DNA of 64,000 bases from Nocardioides flavescens (GCF_009823805.1 NZ_WUEK01000006.1:62001-126000); one strand, 5' to 3'; counted from the stretch's first letter, positions 17,801 to 25,689 are shown. Numbers and translations: made by a program. Notes: a model not told the origin generated them from the sequence alone.

Positions 17801-18217
17801 GTGGCCGACGACCTCGTCGTCACCGCCACCTGGACGATCCCGGCCGGTGACCTCGCCGAGCGCTTCTCGCGCTCGTCGGGGCCGGGCGGGCAGGGCGTCA
17901 ACACCGCGGACTCACGCGTCGAGCTGTCCTACGACGTGCGCCGCGCGCCGGCCGGCGTACGGTCCCGGCTGCTCGACCGCCTCGCCGGCCGGCTCGTCGA
18001 CGGCGTGCTCACCGTCGCCGCCTCCGAGCACCGCGCCCAGCTCGACAACCGCCGTGCCGCCCGCGAGCGCCTCGTCGAGCTGCTGCGCCGCGCCGCCGCC
18101 CCGCCCCCGCGCCCCCGCCGGGCGACCAAGCCCACGCGCGGCTCCCAGCGCCGTCGGCTCGACGCCAAGAAGCGGCGAGGCGAGGTCAAGCGCGGGCGGC
18201 AGGGGCGCTTCGACTGA
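17801..18217 (+). CDS. arfB: Alternative ribosome-rescue factor ArfB (GGQ peptidyl-tRNA hydrolase)
   Basis: A 138-residue release-factor-like protein that frees stalled non-stop ribosomes. The catalytic GGQ is at residues 29-31 (SRSSGPGGQGVNTADSRVEL), the hallmark of ArfB/YaeJ/ICT1. The basic C-terminal tail (TKPTRGSQRRRLDAKKRRGEVKRGRQGRF) is the part that enters the empty mRNA channel in characterised homologues. It starts 6 bases after the purL stop and is probably co-transcribed. Short length and lack of other RF domains rule out RF1/RF2. Confidence 0.93.
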   Translation: MADDLVVTATWTIPAGDLAERFSRSSGPGGQGVNTADSRVELSYDVRRAPAGVRSRLLDRLAGRLVDGVLTVAASEHRAQLDNRRAARERLVELLRRAAAPPPRPRRATKPTRGSQRRRLDAKKRRGEVKRGRQGRFD

Positions 18218-18244
18218 GGGCGGGGTCGGGGGTGGCGGTGCGTG

Positions 18245-18300
18245 AGCAACCGTCCTGCTGCTCGGGGAGGTTGCTGGGGCACCGCTCCCCGGGTGCGGTG
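18245..18300. other. Two small inverted repeats, possible terminator of purL-arfB
   Basis: AGCAACC (18245-18251) pairs with GGTTGCT (18269-18275), and GCACCG pairs with CGGTGC just downstream. They lie between arfB and the next gene on the same strand. Confidence 0.35.
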
Positions 18301-18335
18301 CGGCTGGGCGCCAGCCGAGCGGGCACCGTGGGGAC

Positions 18336-19037
18336 ATGACCCCTGAGCGCATCGAGTACGGCGACGACCCGAGCCAGTTCGTCGAGCTGACCCGACCTGA
18401 GGGCGAGCCCCGGGGCGTGGTCGTGGTCATCCACGGGGGGTTCTGGCGCGCGGCGTACGACCTCGAGCTCGGCCGCCCGCTGGCCGCCGACCTGGCCGGC
18501 CGGGGCTGGGCGGCGCTCAACGTGGAGTACCGCCGCGTGGGCAACGGCGGCGGCGTGCCCGAGACCCTCGACGACGTGCGCGCGGCCATCGGCACGCTCC
18601 GCGGCACCGGGCTCGACCTCGCCCGCGTCGTGACCCTCGGCCACTCGGCCGGTGGCCACCTGGCGACCTGGGCGGGCGGGCGGGTGCAGGGCGTCACCCA
18701 CGTGATCTCCCAGGCCGGGGTCGTCGACCTGGTCGGCGCCGAGCGCGAGGGGTTGGGCGACGGGGCGACCGCGCAGTTCCTGGGTCACGACCCGGGTGCG
18801 GGCGACTCCGACGTCGACCCACTGCAGCAGGTCCCGCTCTCCGTGCCGGTCTGGTGCGTGCACGGGCGCGACGACACCCACGTGCCGATCAGCCAGTCGC
18901 GCACCTACGTCGACGCGGCGCTCGCCGCGGGTGGGCAGGCCGAGCTGATCGAGGTCGACGGCGACCACTTCGTCGTCATCGACACCGGCTCAGAGGCGTG
19001 GCGGCTGACCGTCGAGGTCCTCGACTCCCTCGGCTGA
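18336..19037 (+). CDS. Alpha/beta hydrolase (esterase/kynurenine-formamidase-like)
   Basis: A 233-residue cytoplasmic hydrolase. The oxyanion motif is HGGFW at residues 33-37. The nucleophile elbow is GHSAGGHLA with Ser104. The acid is probably Asp in VHGRDDTHVP and the base His in DGDHFVV near residue 209. This arrangement resembles carboxylesterases and arylformamidases. No tryptophan-catabolism genes are nearby, so the substrate is open. CACCGT at 18324-18329 lies 6 nt before the ATG. Its 3' end overlaps the convergent gene at 18990. Confidence 0.85.
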   Translation: MTPERIEYGDDPSQFVELTRPEGEPRGVVVVIHGGFWRAAYDLELGRPLAADLAGRGWAALNVEYRRVGNGGGVPETLDDVRAAIGTLRGTGLDLARVVTLGHSAGGHLATWAGGRVQGVTHVISQAGVVDLVGAEREGLGDGATAQFLGHDPGAGDSDVDPLQQVPLSVPVWCVHGRDDTHVPISQSRTYVDAALAAGGQAELIEVDGDHFVVIDTGSEAWRLTVEVLDSLG

Positions 19038-19784
19038 CGCGGGCGCGGGCGCCGGTGCGACGTACGGCTCCCCGGGCGGCAGCGTCGAGATCTTCTGCCA
19101 GATCTTGCGCGACAGCCCGACCGTGAGCTGCTCGACGGTCGACACGGTGTCGAGCACGACCGCGTCGCGTGACTCCTCCGCGCACAGGGCGGCGGTCTTG
19201 CCGACCAGGCTCAGCATCTCCGAGCAGTAGTCGAGGTAGCGCTCGACCTGGTCGCGCGTCATCCCGAGCGGCCGACTCGCGCTGGTCGGCACGAAGCTCG
19301 GCTTCAGCTGCTCCGGGTCCTTGGTCAGCTGGTGCATGTCGATGATGTGGGCGGTCGAGCGGAGCTGGTGCAGCAGGTCGAGCAGCTGGCCGCGCTGCAG
19401 CCGCTCCGGGAACGACCACAGGAAGAACACCGCGATCCCGGCGAAGACCACGTCGTTGACGACGGTCTCGATCAGCGGCAGCAGGTCGAGCGAGCTGTCC
19501 ACCGCACCGTCGTCGGTCACGGCGTCCCAGGTCGCCATCGCGAGGGCGACGACCGTCGCGACGAGCACCAGGAGCATCGCGACCCGCGAGCCCACCCGTG
19601 CGGCCCGGATGCGGTGCTGGCTGCGCGACGAGCCGCTCGTCACCTCGTCGATGATGACCAGCAGGTCGCCGCAGACCCGGCGCAGCCCGCGCTCGGGGAA
19701 GCGGGCCGCCACCCGCGCGTACAGCTCCTCGACGGTCTGGCGCACCGCCGCCGCCTCGAGCGGCTCGTGCATGCCCCGGCTCAC
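18990..19784 (-). CDS. Two-TM membrane protein with C-terminal helical domain, unknown
   Basis: A 264-residue protein. An N-terminal helical part (MHEPLEAAAVRQTVEELYARVAARFPERGLRRVCGDLLVIIDEV) is followed by two helices (VGSRVAMLLVLVATVVALAMATW and IETVVNDVVFAGIAVFFLWSF). A C-terminal alpha-helical region of about 130 residues follows (LLDLLHQLRSTAHIIDMHQLTKDP, YLDYCSEMLSLVGKTAALCAEESRDAVVLDTV). I do not recognise a family. GTG at 19784 has TACGGT 6 nt upstream, favouring it over the internal ATG. It converges with the hydrolase gene with about 48 bp overlap. Confidence 0.7.
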   Translation of the reverse strand: MSRGMHEPLEAAAVRQTVEELYARVAARFPERGLRRVCGDLLVIIDEVTSGSSRSQHRIRAARVGSRVAMLLVLVATVVALAMATWDAVTDDGAVDSSLDLLPLIETVVNDVVFAGIAVFFLWSFPERLQRGQLLDLLHQLRSTAHIIDMHQLTKDPEQLKPSFVPTSASRPLGMTRDQVERYLDYCSEMLSLVGKTAALCAEESRDAVVLDTVSTVEQLTVGLSRKIWQKISTLPPGEPYVAPAPAPASAEGVEDLDGQPPRL

Positions 19785-19920
19785 GCGCCGACCGTAGCGT
19801 CCGGCCACCCCGCAGGGGTGAACCGTCAAAGCGGAGTTGACGAATCACGTGTGAGGTCCGAGCGTGGTGGGGAAGGATGTGCATGCTCCGGGGGGTACCG
19901 CGAGACGGAAGGGGTCACGT

Positions 19921-20634
19921 GTGGACCGCCACCTCGGAACACTCGAATCACTCGGCGGCCTCGACCTGCGTCAGGTCATGGAACGCACCGGTGTCGGGCT
20001 CGTCGCCTGCGACGAGCACGGTGAGCTGACCCTCCTGAGCCCGCCCCTGCAGGAGCTGTTCGGGATCGGCTTCGCGCCGATCGCCGAGGCGGCGCTGCCC
20101 GAGGTCTTCCACCTGTGCCGCGAGGACGGCGTCACCCCGCTGCCGGTCGAGGAGATGCCCCTGGCCCGCGCCCGGGCGGGGGAGTACGTCGCCGACGCGG
20201 TCATCGGGGTGCGCGACCGCCACGGCCGACAGCGGTTCCTGCGGTGCAACGCCGCGCCGCTCGAGCGCCACGGGCAGTGCCGCGGCGCGATCGCCCTCGT
20301 CCAGGACGTCACCTCCGAGCTCGAGGAGGCCGCGACCTCCGATCGCCTGCACCGGCGTCTGGTGCAGGTGGTCGACCACGAGTTCCGGACCCCGCTGACC
20401 GCGCTGCTCGGTCACCTCGAGGTCGTCCGCGACCACCTCGGTGGCGAGGTCTCGCCCGACCTGGCGCGCTCGCTGGAGGCCGTCGAACGGGCCGGCTGGC
20501 GACTGCGCGACCTGGTCTGCCGCGTCTCGGGCCTCATCGAACGCGACGCCGACCGGCACCGGGCGGGCCGCACCGCCGACGGCGCGCCGCTGCGGGCGGT
20601 CGGCCGTCCGGCCCCCGAGCGGCGTACGGGCTGA
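19921..20634 (+). CDS. PAS-HisKA protein lacking an ATPase domain (truncated sensor kinase)
   Basis: A 237-residue soluble protein. A PAS domain (about 14-130: MERTGVGLVACDEHGELTLLSPPLQELFG ... FLRCNAAPLERHG.CRGAIALVQDVTSE) leads into a HisKA dimerisation helix pair with the H-box VVDHEFRTPLTALLGHLEVVRD (about 155-176). No HATPase domain follows: the protein ends about 80 residues after the His in a basic, disordered tail. No HATPase is encoded downstream in another frame. GGAAGGGG 6 bases before the GTG at 19921 supports this start; GTG at 19864 is an alternative. The next gene encodes a second isolated H-box. Confidence 0.75.
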   Translation: MDRHLGTLESLGGLDLRQVMERTGVGLVACDEHGELTLLSPPLQELFGIGFAPIAEAALPEVFHLCREDGVTPLPVEEMPLARARAGEYVADAVIGVRDRHGRQRFLRCNAAPLERHGQCRGAIALVQDVTSELEEAATSDRLHRRLVQVVDHEFRTPLTALLGHLEVVRDHLGGEVSPDLARSLEAVERAGWRLRDLVCRVSGLIERDADRHRAGRTADGAPLRAVGRPAPERRTG

Positions 20635-20699
20635 GCGACGGTCCAGACCAGGGACGGGGGTCAGGGGTCGAGCCCCTGAGGCGGGGGTAGGAACCCTGC

Positions 20700-20984
20700 A
20701 TGGAAGGTCTCGGACTCCCCCTCGGCGCTCAGGGCACGGCTCTACGGCCGCTGCCCGTGTCGCTGGCCGACGCGATCAACCACGAGTTCCGCACGCCGCT
20801 GGCCTCACTGCTGGGGCACCTCGAGATCGTCCGCGACCACGCCGGTGACCTACCGCCGGAGGTGCAGTTCTGCCTCGACGCGATGGAACGGGCCGGCGAG
20901 CGCCTCAGCGACCTCGTCACGACGGCCGCCGACATCGCCGAGGCGAGCGAGCACGCCGCCCTCAGCGAGGTGCGGGCGAGCTGA
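20700..20984 (+). CDS. Stand-alone HisKA (H-box dimerisation) domain protein
   Basis: A 94-residue protein that is essentially one HisKA hairpin. Its H-box LADAINHEFRTPLASLLGHLEIVRDHAG (about 22-49) is nearly the same as that of the gene just upstream (DHEFRTPLTALLGHLEVVRDHLGG). The second helix CLDAMERAGERLSDLV also matches the upstream SLEAVERAGWRLRDLV. There is no sensor, ATPase or membrane part. Tandem duplication followed by loss of the PAS half is the simplest origin. It could act as a phosphotransfer or dimerisation partner. The 3' end overlaps the convergent Nei gene by 23 bp. Confidence 0.7.
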   Translation: MEGLGLPLGAQGTALRPLPVSLADAINHEFRTPLASLLGHLEIVRDHAGDLPPEVQFCLDAMERAGERLSDLVTTAADIAEASEHAALSEVRAS

Positions 20985-21831
20985 CCGAACGCCGGCGCCG
21001 GCCCTCGGGCCCGGGGCCGGGCTGGCAGTGCGGGCACCACCAGGTGCGCCGGTTGTCGGGATCGTTGGGCAGCTCGTCGGCCATCTGCACGACGGTGCCG
21101 CAGCGCAGGCAGGGGCGCCGCTGCCGCCCGGCGACCCAGTGGTCCTCGCCCCGTCGGCTGCTGCCGGTCGTCACCTGGTAGGCGCCCGGCACCGTCGCCG
21201 AGTGGTGCAGGGCGGTCGCCGCGCGGTCGACGAGGCGGCGTACGCCGTCGTGGCCGAGGTCGCCGATCGGCGTCCAGGGGCTGCGCCCGATCACGTAGGC
21301 GAGCTCGTTGGCCCACAGGTTGCCGACCCCCGCCATCAACGTCTGGTCGAGCAGGGCCGAGACGAGCGGTCGGCTCGGGTCGGTGAGCAGCCGTCGTGTC
21401 GCCTCCTCGGGCCGCCAGTCGGCCCGCAGCGGGTCGGGGCCGAGGTGGCCCACGACCTCCGACTCCTCGGCGGTGGCGACGAGCTCGAGCTGGTGTAGCC
21501 GCAGGCCGTACGCCGTCGCGCCGGTCTCCAGCTCGAGGACGACCCGCACCTGCGGCATCAGCCGGGTCGGCAGGCGCTTGCCGGGCCGCACGACCGACCA
21601 CTCGCCGTCCATCAGCAGGTGGCTGTGCAGCGTGACCGGGGGCCCGTCGTCGGTGCCGGAGAACCGGGTCAGCAGGTGCTTGCCCCACGTCGCGTGCTCG
21701 AGCAGGGTGCGGCCGCTGAGGTCACGGGTGGCCAGGCGCGGCACCCGCAGGCTCGCGGCGGTCACCAGCCGCCCCTTCGAGGCGCGGTTGAGCTTGCGCG
21801 CCAGCAGGTAGACGCTGTCTCCCTCCGGCAC
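20962..21831 (-). CDS. Fpg/Nei family DNA glycosylase, Nei2-like endonuclease VIII
   Basis: A 289-residue base-excision repair enzyme that removes oxidised bases and nicks at abasic sites. The mature N-terminus PEGDSVYLLARKLNRA gives the catalytic Pro and Glu. The helix-two-turn-helix is LLDQTLMAGVGNLWANELAYV (about 165-185). The C-terminal zinc finger is complete: CLRCGT...WWCPHCQ. The MPEGD start favours the Nei2 type over Fpg. The GTG start lies 110 bases inside the upstream MFS gene on the same strand, so the two are probably one transcript. Confidence 0.92.
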   Translation of the reverse strand: MPEGDSVYLLARKLNRASKGRLVTAASLRVPRLATRDLSGRTLLEHATWGKHLLTRFSGTDDGPPVTLHSHLLMDGEWSVVRPGKRLPTRLMPQVRVVLELETGATAYGLRLHQLELVATAEESEVVGHLGPDPLRADWRPEEATRRLLTDPSRPLVSALLDQTLMAGVGNLWANELAYVIGRSPWTPIGDLGHDGVRRLVDRAATALHHSATVPGAYQVTTGSSRRGEDHWVAGRQRRPCLRCGTVVQMADELPNDPDNRRTWWCPHCQPGPGPEGRRRRSVSSPAPR

Positions 21832-23071
21832 CCGTCCAGTCTGCCTGGGCGGCCCAGGCGTCGGGACGGGGGACGTCCCGCACCGCGCGGCTGAGGGTGG
21901 GCAGCAGGGCGACGAGCGCGGTCAGCACCGCCAGTGCCGCGACGGTCGCGCGTCCGCCGAGCCCGGCCAGCAGTGCGCCCGCGAGGACTGGCGCGAGCGG
22001 CATGGTCGACCAGGACAGGAACTGCGACACCGACTGCACCCGACCGACGAGCTCCGGCGGCGTGACGCTCATCCGGTACGCCGCGATCCCGGCGTTGCCC
22101 GCGGGGTTGAGGAACACCCCGAGGGCCAGCGCGGCGGCCACCACGGCGGGGTGGCTCCAGCAGACCATCGGCAGCAGCAAGGGCACGAAGCTCCACGCCA
22201 CCACGACGGTCAGCCGGCCGGTGCGCACGCAGGCGATCAGCCGCGGCGCGACGACGGCGCCGGCGATGCCGCTGAGGCCCGCGGCCGTCTCCACGAGACC
22301 GATCTGCCAGGCCGGGAAGCCGTCCTGCACCAGACGCAGGGTCGCCGCGACGAACACGGCGTTGACCGCGAGGTTGGCCCCCATGCCCCACACGGCGAGG
22401 GTCCGGAACAGTGGCCGGCTCCACACGAACCGGAACCCGGCGATGAGGTCGCGGCGGGCGCTGCCGCGCGTCGCCGACGTCCGGGGCGTGGGACGCAGGT
22501 CGGTGCGCAGCCGCCCGAGCAGGACCCACGCGAGCGCGAACGTCACGGCGTCGAAGAGGAACGGCGCGGCCCGGCCGACGGCGTACAGCGCACCGCCCAG
22601 GGGTCCGCCGACCAGGTCGGCGACGCGCTCGCGGGCGGCGTTGCGGCTGAGCGCCGACGGCAGCTGCGAGGTGGGGACGACGGCGGGGATCGCGGCGTTC
22701 TCCGCGGGGGCGAAGAGCCCCGCGGCGGCCCCGGTCAGCACCCCCACCACGAGCAGGTGGGCGAGCGTGAGGGCGTCGAGCGCGACGGCGACGACGAGCG
22801 AGGCGTAGAGCACGACCCCGCTGCCGGCGGCCCAGCGCAGCACCCGGCGCCGGTCGACGCGGTCGGCCACCACGCCCGCGGGCAGCAGGGCCAGGGCGGT
22901 GCCGAGGAGCTCCGCAGCACCGGCCAGCCCGGCGAGGAGGGCCGAGCCCGTGAGCGCGTAGGCGACGAGTGGGAACACGAACATGCTCACGCGCGTGCCC
23001 AGCAGGTTCACGGTCTGGCCGACCCAGAGCACGGTGAAGTCGTGGTTGCGGTGCAGCGGGGTCTCGACCAC
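21722..23071 (-). CDS. MFS transporter (12-TM, EntS/MefA-like)
   Basis: A 449-residue membrane carrier with about 12 helices, beginning NHDFTVLWVGQTVNLLGTRVSMFVFPLVAYALTGSA, the usual pattern for macrolide/siderophore-type MFS_3 exporters. The post-TM2 loop is GVVADRVDRRRVLRW. After the last helix a 60-residue soluble tail is encoded over the start of the downstream nei gene; it lacks recognisable motifs. GTG at 23071 has TAATCT 7 nt upstream. It is divergent from an ArsR-type gene with a four-site operator between, so regulation is probably local. Exported compound unknown. Confidence 0.87.
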   Translation of the reverse strand: MVETPLHRNHDFTVLWVGQTVNLLGTRVSMFVFPLVAYALTGSALLAGLAGAAELLGTALALLPAGVVADRVDRRRVLRWAAGSGVVLYASLVVAVALDALTLAHLLVVGVLTGAAAGLFAPAENAAIPAVVPTSQLPSALSRNAARERVADLVGGPLGGALYAVGRAAPFLFDAVTFALAWVLLGRLRTDLRPTPRTSATRGSARRDLIAGFRFVWSRPLFRTLAVWGMGANLAVNAVFVAATLRLVQDGFPAWQIGLVETAAGLSGIAGAVVAPRLIACVRTGRLTVVVAWSFVPLLLPMVCWSHPAVVAAALALGVFLNPAGNAGIAAYRMSVTPPELVGRVQSVSQFLSWSTMPLAPVLAGALLAGLGGRATVAALAVLTALVALLPTLSRAVRDVPRPDAWAAQADWTGAGGRQRLPAGAQAQPRLEGAAGDRREPAGAAPGHP

Positions 23072-23072
23072 A

Positions 23073-23120
23073 TGCGCAAGATTACGTGCGCACTATTGCT
23101 TGCGCAATGATTGTTGCGCA
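23073..23120. promoter_or_regulatory. Operator of four TGCGCA hexamers at exact 14-bp intervals
   Basis: TGCGCA starts at 23073, 23087, 23101 and 23115. The sites fill the space between the two divergent starts and cover the -10 of the MFS gene. They are likely binding sites for the adjacent ArsR-like regulator. Confidence 0.75.
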
Positions 23121-23143
23121 CTGAGACGTGCGAGACTGGTGGC

Positions 23144-23683
23144 GTGCACGACCCGACCGTCCTCCGAGCGATCGCCCACCCGGTGCGCACGCGGATCCTG
23201 GGCGAGCTCGCCGCCCAGGGCTCGCTGCGCGCCGCCGACATCGCCCGCGAGCTCGACATCCCGGCCAACCAAGCGAGCTTCCACCTGCGCCAGCTCGCGA
23301 AGTACGGCCTCGTCGAGGAGGACGCCGCCGCCGCGCGCGACAAGCGGGACCGGGTCTGGCGGGCGACCTCGCCCGACGGTCTCACCGTCGACCTCGGCTC
23401 GATCGAGCGCGCCCCCGGCGGCGCGGCCGCCTCCCGCGTCTTCCGCGGCCAGGCCGCGGCGCACGCGCACGAGCTCGTCGACGCGGCGTACTCCGACGAC
23501 CGTGAACCCGGCACCCACCGCACCGTCGCCGAGCACACGCTGCGTCTCGACGAGGACGAGGCTCGCGACCTCGCCGCCGAGCTCACCGGCGTCCTCGACG
23601 CCTGGACCGAGCGCACCCGCGGCCGTGACCCCCGCCGCCGCACCTACACCGTGCTCCAGCTCCTCCAGCCGACCCCGCGCTAG
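23144..23683 (+). CDS. ArsR/HTH_20 family transcriptional regulator
   Basis: A 179-residue winged-helix protein. The N-terminal domain (VLRAIAHPVRTRILGELAAQGSLRAADIARELDIPANQASFHLRQLAKYGLVEED) is a typical HTH_20. There are no metal-binding CxC motifs, so it is not an ArsR-type metal sensor. The C-terminal part is an unassigned helical domain (AHELVDAAYSDD, RLDEDEARDLAAELTGVLDAW). GTG at 23144 follows GAGACT by 6 nt, which supports it over a more upstream start. It probably represses the divergent exporter through the TGCGCA repeats. Confidence 0.88.
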   Translation: MHDPTVLRAIAHPVRTRILGELAAQGSLRAADIARELDIPANQASFHLRQLAKYGLVEEDAAAARDKRDRVWRATSPDGLTVDLGSIERAPGGAAASRVFRGQAAAHAHELVDAAYSDDREPGTHRTVAEHTLRLDEDEARDLAAELTGVLDAWTERTRGRDPRRRTYTVLQLLQPTPR

Positions 23684-23728
23684 GTCGTCTCGCCTGGGGT
23701 CTGGTCGGACTTGACGTGCTCCCCGGTC

Positions 23729-23815
23729 CGGTAGTCACCGACGTTCCGGGGGTCTGAGAGGGCTCTCAGGGGTGCCGTACGTCGGTGACTACCGCAGGAA
23801 CGTCGGTGAGTACCG
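23729..23815. repeat. CGGTAGTCACCGACGT palindromic repeat, copy 1
   Basis: CGGTAGTCACCGACGT (23729-23744) pairs with ACGTCGGTGACTACCG (23779-23794), with an inner CTGAGAG/CTCTCAG hairpin (23754-23769). A third, partial arm follows at 23797-23815. A second copy of the element lies at 25576. Confidence 0.85.
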
Positions 23816-23832
23816 CCCGGTATCGTGACGAG

Positions 23833-24192
23833 GTGCCTGCCCGCCTGCGCGTCGAGGACCGAGCGACGGTGGTGGCGGCGCTGGAGCGGGTGCGGGGCGG
23901 TGAGGCCGAGAAGGGTGACCTGCGACTGCTGGTCAAGCACTATCTGGCCGTCCTCGAGACCCGGGCGCCCGGTCACTCGGTCGAGGTGCGGGTGCCGCCG
24001 TACGCCGCGGTGCAGGCGATCCCCGGGGTGCGGCACACGCGCGGCACCCCGCCGGCCGTCGTCGAGACCGACGCGCAGACCTGGATCGCGCTGGCCACCG
24101 CCGAGCTCACGTGGGCCGAGGCCACCGGCGAGGGCCGGGTGCGGGCGAGCGGCGAGCGCGCCGACCTGACGTCGTACCTGCCCCTGACCTGA
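23833..24192 (+). CDS. SCP2-like (sterol carrier family) protein
   Basis: A 119-residue small alpha/beta protein. A helical N-terminus (ATVVAALERVRGGEAEKGDLRLLVKHYLAVLE) precedes a sheet (HSVEVRVPPYAAVQAI) and the pattern VETDAQTWIALATAELTWAEATGEGRVRASGERADLTSYLPL. That last stretch is the conserved end of actinobacterial SCP2/MDMPI-like domains. A lipid- or thiol-binding role is inferred only from the fold. TATCGT (23821-23826) lies 6 nt before the GTG. It sits between two copies of the same repeat together with the M20 peptidase. Confidence 0.65.
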   Translation: MPARLRVEDRATVVAALERVRGGEAEKGDLRLLVKHYLAVLETRAPGHSVEVRVPPYAAVQAIPGVRHTRGTPPAVVETDAQTWIALATAELTWAEATGEGRVRASGERADLTSYLPLT

Positions 24193-24219
24193 GGCCCGAC
24201 GCGCCCTAGGGTCGGGAGC

Positions 24220-25581
24220 ATGACCACCGAGCACACGACCGAGCAGCTGCGCGCGACGGTGCGCGAGCTGATGCCCGCACTGCGCCGAGACCTCGAGGAC
24301 CTGGTGCGCATCGAGTCCGTGAGCGCCGACCCGGCGCGGGCGGCGGAGGTGCAGCGCTCGGCCGAGGCGGTGGCGGACCTGTTCCGGGCCGAGGCCTTCG
24401 ACGAGGTCGACATCGTCACCGCCGGCGACGCGGGTGTGGCGCCCGCCGTCATCGCCCGCAAGGCCGGCCCGGAGGGCGCGCCGACGGTGCTGCTCTACGC
24501 CCACCACGACGTGCAGCCCGAGAACGACCCGGCCGAGTGGGACTCCCCGCCGTTCGAGGCCACCGAGCGCGGCGACCGGCTCTACGGCCGCGGTGCCGCC
24601 GACGACAAGGCCGGCATCGCCGCCCACCTCGGCGCGATCCGCGCCTGGGGTGACGAGCTGCCGGTCAACGTCGTCGTCTTCGTCGAGGGTGAGGAGGAGG
24701 TCGGCTCCGACACGCTCCCGCAGCTGCTCGCCGAGCACCAGGAGCGGCTGCGCGCCGACGTCATCGTCATCGCCGACTCCGGCAACTGGGACATCGGCGT
24801 GCCCGCGCTGACCACCTCGCTGCGCGGGCTCGTACGCGCCGACGTCGAGGTGCGCACGCTGACCCACGCGGTGCACTCGGGCATGTGGGGCGGGCTCGTG
24901 CCCGACGCGCTCATCGCGCTGTCGCGGTTGATCGCCAGCCTGCACGACGACGACGGCAACGTCGCCGTCGAGGGGTTGTACGCCGGCCCGGCGGCCGACG
25001 TGGAGTACCCCGAGGAGCGGCTGCGCGTCGAGTCGGGCGCCACCGCCGACGTGCAGTGGATCGGTGACGGGTCGGTCGTCGAGCGGCTCTGGACCCGCCC
25101 CGCGCTCAGCATCACCGGCCTCGACGCCCCCAAGGTCGACGGCGCCTCCAACACGCTCGTGCCCGCGGCCCGCGCCCGGATCAGCATGCGGATCGCGCCC
25201 GGCGACACTACCGAGAGCGCCCTGGCCGCGCTGCGCCGCCACTGCGAGGCCCACGTGCCGTGGGGCGCCCAGCTCGGGTTCACCGTCGTCGACACCGGCG
25301 AGGCGACCCAGATCGACGCCACCGGTCCGGCGTACGACGCCGCCCGCTCGGCCTTCGAGGAGGCCTGGGACGGCACCGCGCCGATCGACATGGGCGTGGG
25401 CGGCTCGATCCCGTTCATCGCGGAGTTCCTCGAGGCCTTCCCCGAGGCGAGCGTGCTCGTCACCGGCGTCGAGGACCCCGACACCCGCGCCCACGGCGCC
25501 AACGAGGGGCTCCACCTCGCCGAGTTCGAACGGGTCGTGGTCGCCGAGACGCTGCTGCTGCGCAACCTGTCCCAGCGGTAG
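24220..25581 (+). CDS. M20/M25/M40 family dipeptidase (zinc)
   Basis: A 453-residue di-zinc peptidase that cleaves dipeptides or related amides. Metal ligands are visible: His in LLYAHHDVQPEN (about 92), Asp in LYGRGAADDKAG (about 126), and the catalytic/metal Glu pair in FVEGEEEVGSD (about 159). There is a lid domain around 210-320 (ITGLDAPKVDGASNTLVPAARARISMRIAPGD) and a C-terminal HGANE His. No signal peptide. TAGGGT lies 7 nt before the ATG. The TAG stop is inside the first arm of the downstream palindromic repeat. Confidence 0.93.
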   Translation: MTTEHTTEQLRATVRELMPALRRDLEDLVRIESVSADPARAAEVQRSAEAVADLFRAEAFDEVDIVTAGDAGVAPAVIARKAGPEGAPTVLLYAHHDVQPENDPAEWDSPPFEATERGDRLYGRGAADDKAGIAAHLGAIRAWGDELPVNVVVFVEGEEEVGSDTLPQLLAEHQERLRADVIVIADSGNWDIGVPALTTSLRGLVRADVEVRTLTHAVHSGMWGGLVPDALIALSRLIASLHDDDGNVAVEGLYAGPAADVEYPEERLRVESGATADVQWIGDGSVVERLWTRPALSITGLDAPKVDGASNTLVPAARARISMRIAPGDTTESALAALRRHCEAHVPWGAQLGFTVVDTGEATQIDATGPAYDAARSAFEEAWDGTAPIDMGVGGSIPFIAEFLEAFPEASVLVTGVEDPDTRAHGANEGLHLAEFERVVVAETLLLRNLSQR

Positions 25582-25662
25582 TCACCGACGTTCGAGCGGT
25601 AGTCACCGACGTTCCGGGTGGGTGAGAGGTGTCTCAGGCCCCCGGAACGTCGGTGACTACCG
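25576..25662. repeat. CGGTAGTCACCGACGTTC palindromic repeat, copy 2
   Basis: Two direct arms, 25576-25593 and 25597-25617, face one inverted arm, CCCGGAACGTCGGTGACTAC (25641-25662), around a GAGA/TCTC loop. The first arm contains the TAG stop of the M20 peptidase gene. Confidence 0.85.
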
Positions 25663-25689
25663 GGCCGGGGCCACCACTCCCGGCGCGCC

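Noticed and set aside
23741..23815. Riboswitch or attenuator upstream of the SCP2-like gene
   Set aside because: The hairpin belongs to a repeat family found elsewhere, and the gene has a -10 downstream of it, so the transcript would not contain it.
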